A stretch of DNA of 64,000 bases, taken from positions 1 through 64,000 of the forward strand of contig CALJMO010000007.1 of NCBI GenBank assembly GCA_937982065.1. Reading direction: 5' to 3'. A program made the translations under genes and the position numbers. The stretch comes from an uncultured Collinsella sp. Lineage in GTDB: Bacteria; Actinomycetota; Coriobacteriia; Coriobacteriales; Coriobacteriaceae. This document shows positions 34,929-42,438 of this stretch, one piece after another; positions within the stretch are counted from its first letter, which is position 1; every line of letters starts with the position of its first letter. The notes beneath the pieces were generated by a model, which worked only from the letters and a program-made list of their open reading frames with translations, was not told the DNA's origin and searched no databases.

Positions 34929-35798
34929 TTATTGAGCGATTGCGTAAAGGTCGAACCCGCCCTGCGGTGTGGTGTCGACCGTATCGGGCGCCTGTGAGTT
35001 AAAGCTCACGGGGGCCATGCGCTTTGAGGCGCGGAAGCGCGTGCCATCGGTGGCGACGGGCGGCTCGTCGACCGTGAGCTCGTAGTCGCCGGGCTTGAGT
35101 TCGATGCCGTCGCCAGCGGAGTTGACATATTGATACTCGTCAATCGCCTGCCCCCTGAGCGTGCGGCCCACGATGTGGATGAGCATCTGACTATCGCCGC
35201 GGGCGGTGTCCCATGTCGCACCGTCCTTGACCTCGACCGACACATGCACCGAGCGCGTGCGGCTGAGCGATTGCTCGACAGACATCTCGACCTTGGCGGC
35301 GTCTTGACGCTGCTGCTCGACATGGTTCCAAACGCTACCGATTGCCGAGCAGGCGATAACGCCGGCCATGAAGGCGATGAGGATGGGGCCGAGCGGAGAA
35401 CGGCGGCCCGCGTCTTCCTCACGAGCCAGGTCGGGGCGATGTGTGGGCGCAGGCGCCTGGGCGCCTTGCGCGGGCACGTCGAGAATGCTGAAGGATGCCG
35501 TGCTGTCGGGGTCGATGGTGTGACGCGGCTGCGGGATCTTTGCCGGCGAGATGGACATGTCCGCCGGCTCACCGAGTGTGGCCGTGGCATCGGCCTTAGC
35601 CTCATCGGCCTCGGCTTGGGCCCAAGCCTGCTCAAAGGTCAGGGGCTCGGCGGCATCGGAGGCGGCATCAGGCTCGACAGCGGCATCGTTGCCGGTCTCG
35701 TCCTCGTCGCTCGACACGTCACGCGACGCGGGCTCGTCCCACTCCTCGTCCGGAGCCTCGCCCTCGCTATACCACCATTCAAAATTATCGATATCCAT
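34929..35798 (-). CDS. Single-pass membrane protein with acidic cytoplasmic domain, unknown function
   Basis: A 289-residue protein not recognized as a known family. The first ~145 residues are strongly acidic and Ala/Asp/Glu-rich, with DNFEWWYSEGEAPDEEW at the very start. One membrane segment (LGPILIAFMAGVIACSAIGSV) follows. The outer C-terminal ~125 residues contain beta-rich text (VHVSVEVKDGATW, GIELKPGDYELTVDEPP) that reads like an Ig-like or transthyretin-like module. ATG 35798 follows AAGGGGGCGCC. The topology suggests an envelope sensor or scaffold, which is inference only. Confidence 0.75.
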   Translation of the reverse strand: MDIDNFEWWYSEGEAPDEEWDEPASRDVSSDEDETGNDAAVEPDAASDAAEPLTFEQAWAQAEADEAKADATATLGEPADMSISPAKIPQPRHTIDPDSTASFSILDVPAQGAQAPAPTHRPDLAREEDAGRRSPLGPILIAFMAGVIACSAIGSVWNHVEQQRQDAAKVEMSVEQSLSRTRSVHVSVEVKDGATWDTARGDSQMLIHIVGRTLRGQAIDEYQYVNSAGDGIELKPGDYELTVDEPPVATDGTRFRASKRMAPVSFNSQAPDTVDTTPQGGFDLYAIAQ

Positions 35799-35883
35799 AC
35801 GGGGCGCCCCCTTGGCCTCGCAAATAAACACTCGCTAGCCTTATACCCCCAGACGGCACGGCGGCTCGCCGGCACAGATAGGA

Positions 35884-35948
35884 AAACCATCACAACATTC
35901 GACGCTTTTCCTCGTTTTTAAGTTTTTCAACGAATGTTGTGACGGTTT
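35884..35948. repeat. Long inverted repeat
   Basis: Two 18-base arms (35884-35901 and 35931-35948) differ at one position and flank a T-rich 29-base loop. It lies in the divergent gap between the membrane protein and the MFS gene. Confidence 0.75.
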
Positions 35949-35968
35949 GGGCGACTGGCCGGCAGCGC

Positions 35969-36000
35969 AATGTGACACAGGGACTGTCCCTTTTCACATT
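35969..36000. repeat. Short palindrome, CAAAGGGAC family (variant)
   Basis: AATGTGACACAGGGAC and GTCCCTTTTCACATT form a slightly degenerate member of the family, 58 bp before the MFS start. Confidence 0.7.
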
Positions 36001-36057
36001 CTGTTAGAGTTGCAGGGATTGAATCCCGCTTATTCATGCGACATTGGAGTGACAACC

Positions 36058-37311
36058 TTGACCGCCGCAACCACGCCTAAAAGTAAGCCAACCGCCGCCG
36101 CGCTCTCCCCCGCGCGCACCAAGCTCTGCCTGGCGCTGCTCGTGCTGTTGGGATTCTCGCTCGGCTGCTCCGAGTTCGTGGTCATCGGCATCGAAAGCGA
36201 CTTGGCAACGGAACTCGGCATATCACTTGCCACTGCGGGCCAGCTCATCAGCGTGTTTGCGCTCGTCTACGCTATCGCGACGCCGGTGCTCGCGCTCAGC
36301 ACGGGGCGATTCCGCCGCTACCAGCTGCTCGTGTGCTATAGCGTCGTCTTTGTGCTCGGCAACCTGGTCATGGCGTTGGCTCCCAACTTCCAGGTGCTGT
36401 TTATCTCACGCATTGTCCTGGGCTCTGTCTCGGGTGCGCTGCTCGCCGTGGGCGTGACGTACATCCCTGAGCTGCTATCCCCGCAGCAAACCTCACTTGC
36501 CATCTCGGTCGTGTACGGCGCGTTTTCCGTGGCGATGGTCTTTGTGACCTCGATTGGCAAGTTTGTGGCCGACACACTCGATTGGCACGTGGCCATGTAC
36601 GGCACGCTGACCTTTGCCGTTTTGATCTGTAGCGCGCTCGTGGCGTTTATGCCTCGCGCCGGGCAGACCGATGAGCCCGCCACCTTCCGCGAGCAGGCGG
36701 GGCTACTACGCGAGCCGAGTATCATCACCGGCATGCTCATCTTCTTGTTTGGCGTGGGCTCGGTCTACGTATTCTACGGCTACGTGACGCCTTATCTGGA
36801 GCAGGTGCTGGGCATGGATACCGTTCAGGCGAGCACCACACTTATGGCCTATGGCGTGTTCTGCCTGATCTCGAACATCCTGGGCGGATGGATCGATGCG
36901 CGTTTTGGCATGAAGGCGCTGCTGGTTACGTTTGTGCTGCAGGCGGCGGCACTGCTCGGGCTGTTTGCCGTGGGCGCCGCCATGCCGCTCGCGCTGGTCT
37001 TTGTCTTTAGCCTGGCGATGCTCATGTACCTGTTCTCGGTGTCGTGCATCACGCACTTTATGGACGTGGCTCGCAGCCGCCATCCCAAATCGATGGTGCT
37101 CGCGAGCTCGGTAGAACCCATGGCGTTTAATGTCGGCATTTCGTTTGGCACCGCGGTGGGCGGCGCCGTGGTAAGCGGAGCTGGCATTGCCTACGTTGGC
37201 GCGGTCGGTGCCGTGTTCTCGCTTGTGGCCTGGGCGCTCACGCTGGTGACGATTAAGTTGGCTCGCTGGGAGCGCCGTCGTCAATCAGCACAGCCCCGGA
37301 TGCAGGCATAG
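36058..37311 (+). CDS. MFS transporter, DHA1 (drug/sugar efflux) type
   Basis: A 417-residue membrane protein with 12 predicted segments. The first helix ends FVVIGIESDLATELGISLATAGQL, the standard opening of the AraJ/YdhP/Cmx branch of DHA1. The loop-2 motif appears as STGRFRRYQLL. The TTG at 36058 has GGAG 8 nt upstream and gives a short hydrophilic N-terminus; an upstream extension is unconserved. Substrate unknown. Confidence 0.88.
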   Translation: MTAATTPKSKPTAAALSPARTKLCLALLVLLGFSLGCSEFVVIGIESDLATELGISLATAGQLISVFALVYAIATPVLALSTGRFRRYQLLVCYSVVFVLGNLVMALAPNFQVLFISRIVLGSVSGALLAVGVTYIPELLSPQQTSLAISVVYGAFSVAMVFVTSIGKFVADTLDWHVAMYGTLTFAVLICSALVAFMPRAGQTDEPATFREQAGLLREPSIITGMLIFLFGVGSVYVFYGYVTPYLEQVLGMDTVQASTTLMAYGVFCLISNILGGWIDARFGMKALLVTFVLQAAALLGLFAVGAAMPLALVFVFSLAMLMYLFSVSCITHFMDVARSRHPKSMVLASSVEPMAFNVGISFGTAVGGAVVSGAGIAYVGAVGAVFSLVAWALTLVTIKLARWERRRQSAQPRMQA

Positions 37312-37397
37312 GGGCGAACATAGCCCAAGGTGGCGAGCAACCGGTGAAAACCGTCCCATACGAGTAGTGTTTATCCGCCTGCAAGCTCCAGCAGTGC

Positions 37398-37492
37398 AAT
37401 TTCGTGTACTTCAGATACACACTTTTCCACTATTTCGTGTATTCCAAGTACATGAAATCGTACTAAACTATGTATCTGAAGTACACGAAATT
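37398..37492. promoter_or_regulatory. Three-site palindromic array with 33-bp spacing upstream of ATPase A
   Basis: Three copies of RTGTA-N7-TACAY lie at 37404-37420, 37437-37453 and 37470-37486, with centres exactly 33 bp apart. The outer two are mirror images within perfect 22-base inverted arms (37398-37419 and 37471-37492), and the middle site is at the exact centre of symmetry. The last site ends 20 bp before the ATG. A possible -10 (TAAACT or TACTAA) lies between sites 2 and 3. Confidence 0.8.
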
Positions 37493-37506
37493 GGAAAGGC
37501 GGCCCC

Positions 37507-38877
37507 ATGCGCAGATCAATCGAATCCGTTATCGAATCATGGGCGACAAAGGACGCGTCGCGCCCCCTCCTCATCCGTGGTGCGCGACGCATAGGCAAAA
37601 CGTACGTTGCCGAGGAAATCGGCAGACGAATCGCCGGCGATGCGTTTGTCAAACTCGACTTTCAGACCGATCTTGAGCTGATCGCTCCGCTGTTCGACTG
37701 TCCCACCGACGACGTTGACGCCATCGTGGCGCGAATCTCAGACTATAAACGCACCCCCATTCGCAAAGAAACCGCCTTCATCCTGTTTGACGAGGTGCAG
37801 CTCTGCGAACGGGCGCTCAACTCGCTTCGCTTTTTTTCGGGTTCGGGCTGGCGCATATGCGCGACCGGCAGTCAGCTCGGCGTCGCCACGCGCAAGCGCA
37901 AGTTGCCTTTTCCCAGCGGCGTTCGTCAAGAGACCATGCATCCTATGTCGTTCGAGGAGTTTCTCTGGGCGCTCGACGAGGAGCAGATGGCCAATGCCAT
38001 TCGTACCCACGCCGACACGCTCGAGACCTACGCCGCGCACCAAGCCGCGCTCAGCCTGTTTCATCGATACCAGATCGTGGGCGGCATGCCCGCCGCCGTC
38101 AACGCATATCGCAAGACGTTATCCATCGAGGATGCGCGCGTCGAGCAGCGCGAAATCGACGAGACCTATACCGCCGATATGACCGACCCCGAAAACGGGA
38201 TCAGCGGCGTGGCGGCGCGCAAGGTCTGGCGCTCCATTCCGTCCCAGCTGCTGAGATCGTCCACAAAAAAATTCAAGTACTCCGAGGTCGAACGCGGAGG
38301 CCGTCGCGCCAAGCTTATCGAGCCGCTCGACTGGCTCGAAGGCGCCGGCATCATATCGGTCAACAACCTGACCGAAGGCATCGAGCCTCCCCTCGTTCCC
38401 TTCGACGACGAAGATGGAAGTTTCTTTAAGGTCTATCTTCTCGATACCGGCCTCATGTTCTACAAACTCGGCATCAACCCGCGGCTCTGGCTCGACCTCA
38501 AAGAGGATTCCGCCATAGCGCTATCTTCCGACTTCCGAGGCGCCCTGGCGGAAAACTCGGTCATGCAAGCATTTTCGGGCAATAGCTTGCAGACGTATTA
38601 CTGGGTGCCGCCGTCGTCTTGGAAGACGACCGGCGAGCTCGATTTTTTACTTCAGACCGACCGTATGGAAATTGTGCCCGTCGAAGTAAAGTCCGCACGT
38701 AACGTGCGCGCGAGAACCCTCGGGTCGTTTATGGACAAAGCCCGATCGCCATATGCCTACATTTTGTCCGAGAACAATTTTTCCCGCAGCGAAACCGATG
38801 ACGGGCGCGAGCTGCGCCACCTCCCCTTGTACGCAGCGGGCTTTATTGGAGCAAACTGCCTCAAGAGCAGTCTGTAA
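37507..38877 (+). CDS. AAA ATPase with DUF4143 C-terminal domain (ATPase A)
   Basis: A 456-residue protein with an N-terminal AAA_14 domain: Walker A RGARRIGKTYVAEE near residue 27 and Walker B FILFDEVQLC near residue 92. An STxxxA-type linker region follows (KKFKYSEVERGG). The C-terminal DUF4143 domain carries GELDFLL...VPVEVKSA, the E-D...ExK pattern of PD-(D/E)xK nucleases. The family is widespread in gut bacteria and archaea without a settled function. GGAAAGG precedes the ATG. The phased array immediately upstream suggests autoregulation or a DNA target. Confidence 0.9.
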   Translation: MRRSIESVIESWATKDASRPLLIRGARRIGKTYVAEEIGRRIAGDAFVKLDFQTDLELIAPLFDCPTDDVDAIVARISDYKRTPIRKETAFILFDEVQLCERALNSLRFFSGSGWRICATGSQLGVATRKRKLPFPSGVRQETMHPMSFEEFLWALDEEQMANAIRTHADTLETYAAHQAALSLFHRYQIVGGMPAAVNAYRKTLSIEDARVEQREIDETYTADMTDPENGISGVAARKVWRSIPSQLLRSSTKKFKYSEVERGGRRAKLIEPLDWLEGAGIISVNNLTEGIEPPLVPFDDEDGSFFKVYLLDTGLMFYKLGINPRLWLDLKEDSAIALSSDFRGALAENSVMQAFSGNSLQTYYWVPPSSWKTTGELDFLLQTDRMEIVPVEVKSARNVRARTLGSFMDKARSPYAYILSENNFSRSETDDGRELRHLPLYAAGFIGANCLKSSL

Positions 38878-38910
38878 GCCCTGCGCGACCGCCTAGAAAG
38901 GAAGCCGCTC

Positions 38911-39357
38911 ATGCAACGCATTCTTTTTATCTGCTATGGAAATATCTGCCGCTCGACGATGGCTGAGTCGGTGTTTACCGAGCTGGTGCACCGCGCCGGG
39001 CGCGCGGGCGAGTTTGTCATTGATTCCGCCGCGACCTCGACCGAGGAGATCGGCAACCCGCCACATCACGGTACCGTTGCCAAGCTACGCGAGGTCGGGA
39101 TTCCCGTCGTCGCACATCGTGCACGTCAGGTGCGTCGCGCGGAGTATGGCGACTGGGACCACATTGTCTATATGGACGACGAGAACGCCCGCGGCCTGTA
39201 CCGAATTTTTGGGAAGGACCCCGATGGCAAGATCTCGCGCCTGCTCGATTGGACCGATCGCCCCGGCGATGTGGCCGACCCCTGGTACACCGGCAATTTC
39301 GACGCCACCTACCGCGATGTACTCGCCGGTTGCACCGCTATGCTCGAGCAGCTGTAG
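38911..39357 (+). CDS. Low-molecular-weight protein tyrosine phosphatase
   Basis: A 148-residue cytoplasmic phosphatase. The catalytic P-loop CYGNICRS lies at residues 8-15 and the general-acid segment DPWYTGNFD near residue 120, both intact. Family members dephosphorylate bacterial tyrosine kinases or arginine-phosphorylated proteins. GAAAGGAAGCC precedes the ATG. It is 33 bp after ATPase A on the same strand and could share its transcript. Confidence 0.92.
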   Translation: MQRILFICYGNICRSTMAESVFTELVHRAGRAGEFVIDSAATSTEEIGNPPHHGTVAKLREVGIPVVAHRARQVRRAEYGDWDHIVYMDDENARGLYRIFGKDPDGKISRLLDWTDRPGDVADPWYTGNFDATYRDVLAGCTAMLEQL

Positions 39358-39421
39358 GCAAGCGAGGCCGCGGGCCACGCCTTCGGCGCGAAACGAGCGT
39401 GGATAATCTCCCACATGAAAA

Positions 39422-39489
39422 ATGAGCGTGGATTTTCTCCCGCCTTGAGCGTTCAAGTGCGCCCTAAACGGGAGAAAATCCACGCTCAT
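39422..39489. repeat. Long perfect inverted repeat
   Basis: Two perfect 21-base arms (39422-39442 and 39469-39489) flank a 26-base loop. A third, imperfect copy of the left arm (GAGCGTGGATAATCTCCCA) lies just before, at 39394-39412. There is no T-run. Confidence 0.8.
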
Positions 39490-39491
39490 GA

Positions 39492-39522
39492 ATGTGACAA
39501 AGGGACTGTCCCTTTGTCACAT
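39492..39522. repeat. Short palindrome, CAAAGGGAC family
   Basis: ATGTGACAAAGGGAC and GTCCCTTTGTCACAT are perfect 15-base arms around one T. It adjoins the longer inverted repeat and ends 12 bp before the ATPase B stop codon. Confidence 0.85.
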
Positions 39523-39534
39523 CCGGGACTGGCC

Positions 39535-40896
39535 CTAGACCGGCTTGACCTCCAGCTTTATCCCCTCGGCACAGGAGTCGCCCAAAACATCCGTAAGGGC
39601 CCAAGTCGCATATAGCGGCAAATAGAGAACCGCTCCGTTGCGCTCAACGTTGCCTCTCGAGAAAACAATCCCGAGCCTTACGCCATATTCAGCCGTATCA
39701 AGCACATGACCGAGCGCAGCGTGCGCGTGGTAATAGGAGCCCGATTTAACCTCGATCGGAACAGCCGTCCCATCCGGTCCATCGACCACAAAGTCCACTT
39801 CACCGCGCTTTTTTGTCTGATAGTAGTAAAGCTGGCGATTTTGGGCAGCCAGCTGCTGGGCCACCACGTTTTCGTAAATGCCGCCCAGATTGGGCTCCTT
39901 GCTATCAAGATACGCCGCTTGGGCGACTCCAACGGGGTAGTGCGCCATCAACATGCCCGTATCCGATTGGTATAGCTTGAACTGCGATGGCCGTGCCGTC
40001 TTGAGCAGGGGCGACTTTGGCTCGGTTACGATATCGGCTTTGAGAGCAACGCCGGCATCGACAAGCCAGACAAAATCTCGCTGGTACTTCTCATAATGCG
40101 CCTTGGGGTCAATGGAATTGAGCACGAAGCGCTTGTTTTCGCCCTCGAGCATAATAGGGAGCTGATCGTAGATGCTCTGCACCTGCAGGGCTCGCCCGCT
40201 TGCATACTTGGAGATATCCCGCCGGTACTGTTCGTTGAGCTCTGACTGTAGCTGACGAACAGAGGCAAGGTCGCCCTGCGTGTCAAGGAAACGCTGCACG
40301 ACCTCCGGCATTCCGCCGACAACGGTATAGGTCCTGAAGTTTGCCATCATCGCGTCATGAATGTAATCAGGAATGGGCCTCTCGCTGATACACGCATCGC
40401 GTATCGTTTGGCGAGCCCCCTCGCTCACCCCGGTTGCCCAGCAAAACTCCTCAAAATCGAGCGGGAACATCCTAAGCTCGTGGACATACCCCACGGGATA
40501 GGACCTGACGCCCTTGAACTGGGCCCCAAGCATTGACCCCGAAAACGCCCAGCGGCACCTCCCGTCCTCAACAAGGAACTTTGCCATCGTCATGATGTCG
40601 GGGGCCTCTTGGACCTCATCGATAAACACGAGCGTTTTGCCTGGTGCAATCGACTTTCCCGAAAGAAGCGTCACCCTGCTGATGAAATCATCGGCATCTC
40701 GCGCCTCGAGAAGAGCATCTTTTGCCTGGCGATTTTCCATGAGGTTGAGTTCGATGTAGGTTGCGTGGTTGGCTTTGCCAAACGCGCGAATCGAATAGCT
40801 TTTGCCGATCTGGCGAGAACCCGTAACGAATAAGGCCTTTTGCTCGGCAGACTTCAGCCAACGCTCCAGCTCTGCCGCTATTTTCCTGCGCAGCAT
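39535..40896 (-). CDS. AAA ATPase with DUF4143 C-terminal domain (ATPase B)
   Basis: A 453-residue relative of ATPase A with low sequence identity. Walker A is GSRQIGKSYSI near residue 26, Walker B LVFIDEVQEAPDIM near residue 90, and the C-terminal nuclease-like pattern GEVDFVV...VPIEVKSG. ATG 40896 follows GGGGAGAGCCT. It is convergent with the phosphatase gene and has its own three-copy 33-bp array directly upstream. Confidence 0.9.
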   Translation of the reverse strand: MLRRKIAAELERWLKSAEQKALFVTGSRQIGKSYSIRAFGKANHATYIELNLMENRQAKDALLEARDADDFISRVTLLSGKSIAPGKTLVFIDEVQEAPDIMTMAKFLVEDGRCRWAFSGSMLGAQFKGVRSYPVGYVHELRMFPLDFEEFCWATGVSEGARQTIRDACISERPIPDYIHDAMMANFRTYTVVGGMPEVVQRFLDTQGDLASVRQLQSELNEQYRRDISKYASGRALQVQSIYDQLPIMLEGENKRFVLNSIDPKAHYEKYQRDFVWLVDAGVALKADIVTEPKSPLLKTARPSQFKLYQSDTGMLMAHYPVGVAQAAYLDSKEPNLGGIYENVVAQQLAAQNRQLYYYQTKKRGEVDFVVDGPDGTAVPIEVKSGSYYHAHAALGHVLDTAEYGVRLGIVFSRGNVERNGAVLYLPLYATWALTDVLGDSCAEGIKLEVKPV

Positions 40897-40920
40897 AGGC
40901 TCTCCCCTCAGTGTCATCAA

Positions 40921-41019
40921 ATGAAATGCAAAGTTTTATGCGCTTGATTATCGATGAAATGTAGGATTTTTAGAACCTAAAATCGGATGAAATGCAGAGA
41001 TTTGAGATTATAAGCAAAA
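40921..41019. promoter_or_regulatory. Three-copy direct-repeat array with 33-bp spacing upstream of ATPase B
   Basis: ATGAAATGCAAAGTTTT (40921), ATGAAATGTAGGATTTT (40954) and ATGAAATGCAGAGATTT (40987) start exactly 33 bp apart in the same orientation. The intervening 16 bases are unrelated. The first copy is 24 bp upstream of the ATPase B start. A perfect minus-strand -10 box TATAAT (41007-41012) lies beyond the third copy, so the transcript would begin in or near that copy. Confidence 0.78.
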
Positions 41020-41037
41020 GAAGGGGCACCACCGGCG

Positions 41038-41070
41038 AATGTGGCAAAGGGACTGTCCCTTTGCCACATT
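41038..41070. repeat. Short palindrome, CAAAGGGAC family
   Basis: AATGTGGCAAAGGGAC and GTCCCTTTGCCACATT are perfect 16-base arms around one T, just after the TIGR04076 stop codon. Confidence 0.85.
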
Positions 41071-41078
41071 GCGCTCGA

Positions 41079-41408
41079 CTACTCGTCAACGATCTCGGCA
41101 AGCCAGACGTTCAGTGTATCGACTTCGGGGCAGCAGAACTTTGCCGTGCCGGGCTCGTTTCCAGGCACGGTTCCGCCATAGCGCAGGATATCGATATAGG
41201 GAAAGCCCACATGGCAGGCCATGGCGCACATCTTGCCGCGGTCTCGGTCGAAGTCGAAGACATCACCCGGCTTGTGCCCGTGATGACAACGGCACGTACC
41301 CAGCTGGTCCACGCAGCTCACGCGGATACGCGGACGCTTGCCACGCGACGCGCCGAGCGGCTTGCTCTCGCCCGCAGGCCTGATGCCGCCCTCGCCGGCG
41401 TTACTCAC
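41079..41408 (-). CDS. TIGR04076-family cysteine-rich protein
   Basis: A 109-residue protein. VSCVDQLGTCRCHHGHKPGDVFDFD, KMCAMACHVGFPYIDILRYGG and AKFCCPE match the small TIGR04076 family of unknown function, whose conserved cysteines and histidines suggest metal or cofactor binding. The GTG start overlaps the pdxY stop by 8 bases (GTGAGTAA), so translation is probably coupled. Confidence 0.8.
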   Translation of the reverse strand: MSNAGEGGIRPAGESKPLGASRGKRPRIRVSCVDQLGTCRCHHGHKPGDVFDFDRDRGKMCAMACHVGFPYIDILRYGGTVPGNEPGTAKFCCPEVDTLNVWLAEIVDE

Positions 41409-42225
41409 GGTCGATCACATCCAGGCAGGCCTCGATGGGAAGGCCGGCGGACTTGTCTTCCTGGTCGGCATTGCGCTCGATAAGCTCGGCTACCACGCGC
41501 ATGGCATCGCTCGTCGCGCGCTGCAGGCTCCAACCAGCCATAACGCGGCCGACAAGCACCGCCGAGAACGTGTCGCCCGTGCCCGGGAAGTAAACCGGGA
41601 TCAGGTCGAAGGGAATCGTGAAGTACTCCCCCGCCACATGGTCGTAACCGATGACGACATTCGCACCGTCGACCACAGCGCTCGTAATGACCACCGACTT
41701 GGCGCCCAGGGCACGCACGGCATCCACAAGAGCGCGGCCCTCATCGGGCGTGATTTGCTCGGCAATGGGCGCATCGGTAAGCAGGCACGCCTCGGTGTAG
41801 TTTGGCACCGCATAGTCGGCGCACTCGAGCAGGCTGCGCATGAGACCGATCGTGGACTCGGGCACGCCGGCGTAGAGCTTGCCGTTGTCGCCCATGATGG
41901 GATCGACGAAAACCTTAGTGCCCTTTTGCGCGCGGCGGTGGCAGAAGTCCGAAATGATGCGCGTCTCTTCCTCGGTCACGATAAAGCCGGTCGAGATGGC
42001 GTCGAACTCAAAGCCGAGCTCCTCCCAGATAGCGAGGCTTTGGCGCACGTACTCCGTGGTGTCGTGGATGTAGAACTTGGGATAGTTGAGCGTATCGGAC
42101 ACAAGTGCCGTCGGCAGGTTATGGATACGGTAGCCCATGTGCGACAGCACCGGCAGCATGGCGGAAAGCGCAACCTTGCCGTAGCCGCACATATCGTTGA
42201 TCAGCAGCAGCTGAGTGTTCTTCAT
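41401..42225 (-). CDS. pdxY: Pyridoxal/pyridoxamine kinase
   Basis: A 274-residue ribokinase-like (PfkB) enzyme that phosphorylates B6 vitamers with ATP. NDMCGYGKVALSAMLPVLSHMG at the N-terminus, VDPIMGDNGKLY in the middle and FPGTGDTFSAVLVG, with the catalytic aspartate and anion hole, are diagnostic for the pyridoxamine-kinase group. ATG 42225 follows AAGGGAGACCC; a longer open frame to 42372 runs through the intergenic hairpin and is not supported. PdxY rather than PdxK is likely but not certain. Confidence 0.88.
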   Translation of the reverse strand: MKNTQLLLINDMCGYGKVALSAMLPVLSHMGYRIHNLPTALVSDTLNYPKFYIHDTTEYVRQSLAIWEELGFEFDAISTGFIVTEEETRIISDFCHRRAQKGTKVFVDPIMGDNGKLYAGVPESTIGLMRSLLECADYAVPNYTEACLLTDAPIAEQITPDEGRALVDAVRALGAKSVVITSAVVDGANVVIGYDHVAGEYFTIPFDLIPVYFPGTGDTFSAVLVGRVMAGWSLQRATSDAMRVVAELIERNADQEDKSAGLPIEACLDVIDRE

Positions 42226-42296
42226 GAGGGTCTCCCTTGGTTCGGGCACGGCGCAGCGGCGCCACAGTGCGACTAAGTGTAGCGCAGGGAGCGTTT

Positions 42297-42337
42297 GCAG
42301 CGTCGAGCGGTTACGGCGTTTGGCAAAACGCCGTAAC
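42297..42337. repeat. GCAGCGTC-plus-hairpin segment, partial relative of elements E1/E2
   Basis: GCAGCGTC is followed by the perfect stem GTTACGGCGTTT-GGC-A-AAACGCCGTAAC. The E1 element at 4745-4785 has the same layout, with two stem positions exchanged on both sides (CGG/CCG against GCG/CGC). The long hairpin core is absent here. Confidence 0.65.
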
Positions 42338-42354
42338 TTAATAAGTTTGGTACC

Positions 42355-42417
42355 TTGACATTGATTTCTCACGCTCCTAAATTAGTTAGGCACAAAACAA
42401 TTCCACTACCTAACTAA
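42355..42417 (+). promoter_or_regulatory. Promoter and MarR-type operators of the exporter operon
   Basis: TTGACA (42355-42360) and TAAATT (42378-42383) are 17 bp apart. CCTAA-ATTAG-TTAGG (42376-42390) covers the -10 box, and TTAGTTAGG...CCTAACTAA (42382-42390 and 42409-42417) forms a larger inverted repeat over the start of transcription. This fits repression by the MarR protein encoded next. Confidence 0.78.
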
Positions 42418-42438
42418 AGAAAGGAGCGAAGCTTAGAT

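Noticed and set aside
37398..37492. CRISPR array
   Set aside because: Regular 33-bp spacing looks CRISPR-like, but there are only three short palindromic copies, the intervening DNA is 16 bp, and no cas gene is present.
37371..37652. Minus-strand protein with repeated VHEI/IHEI motifs
   Set aside because: The amino-acid repeats are a translation of the DNA operator repeats, and the frame overlaps the ATPase A start.
42226..42372. Extended N-terminus of PdxY
   Set aside because: The open frame runs through the GCAGCGTC hairpin with no conservation, and a good ribosome binding site precedes the ATG at 42225.
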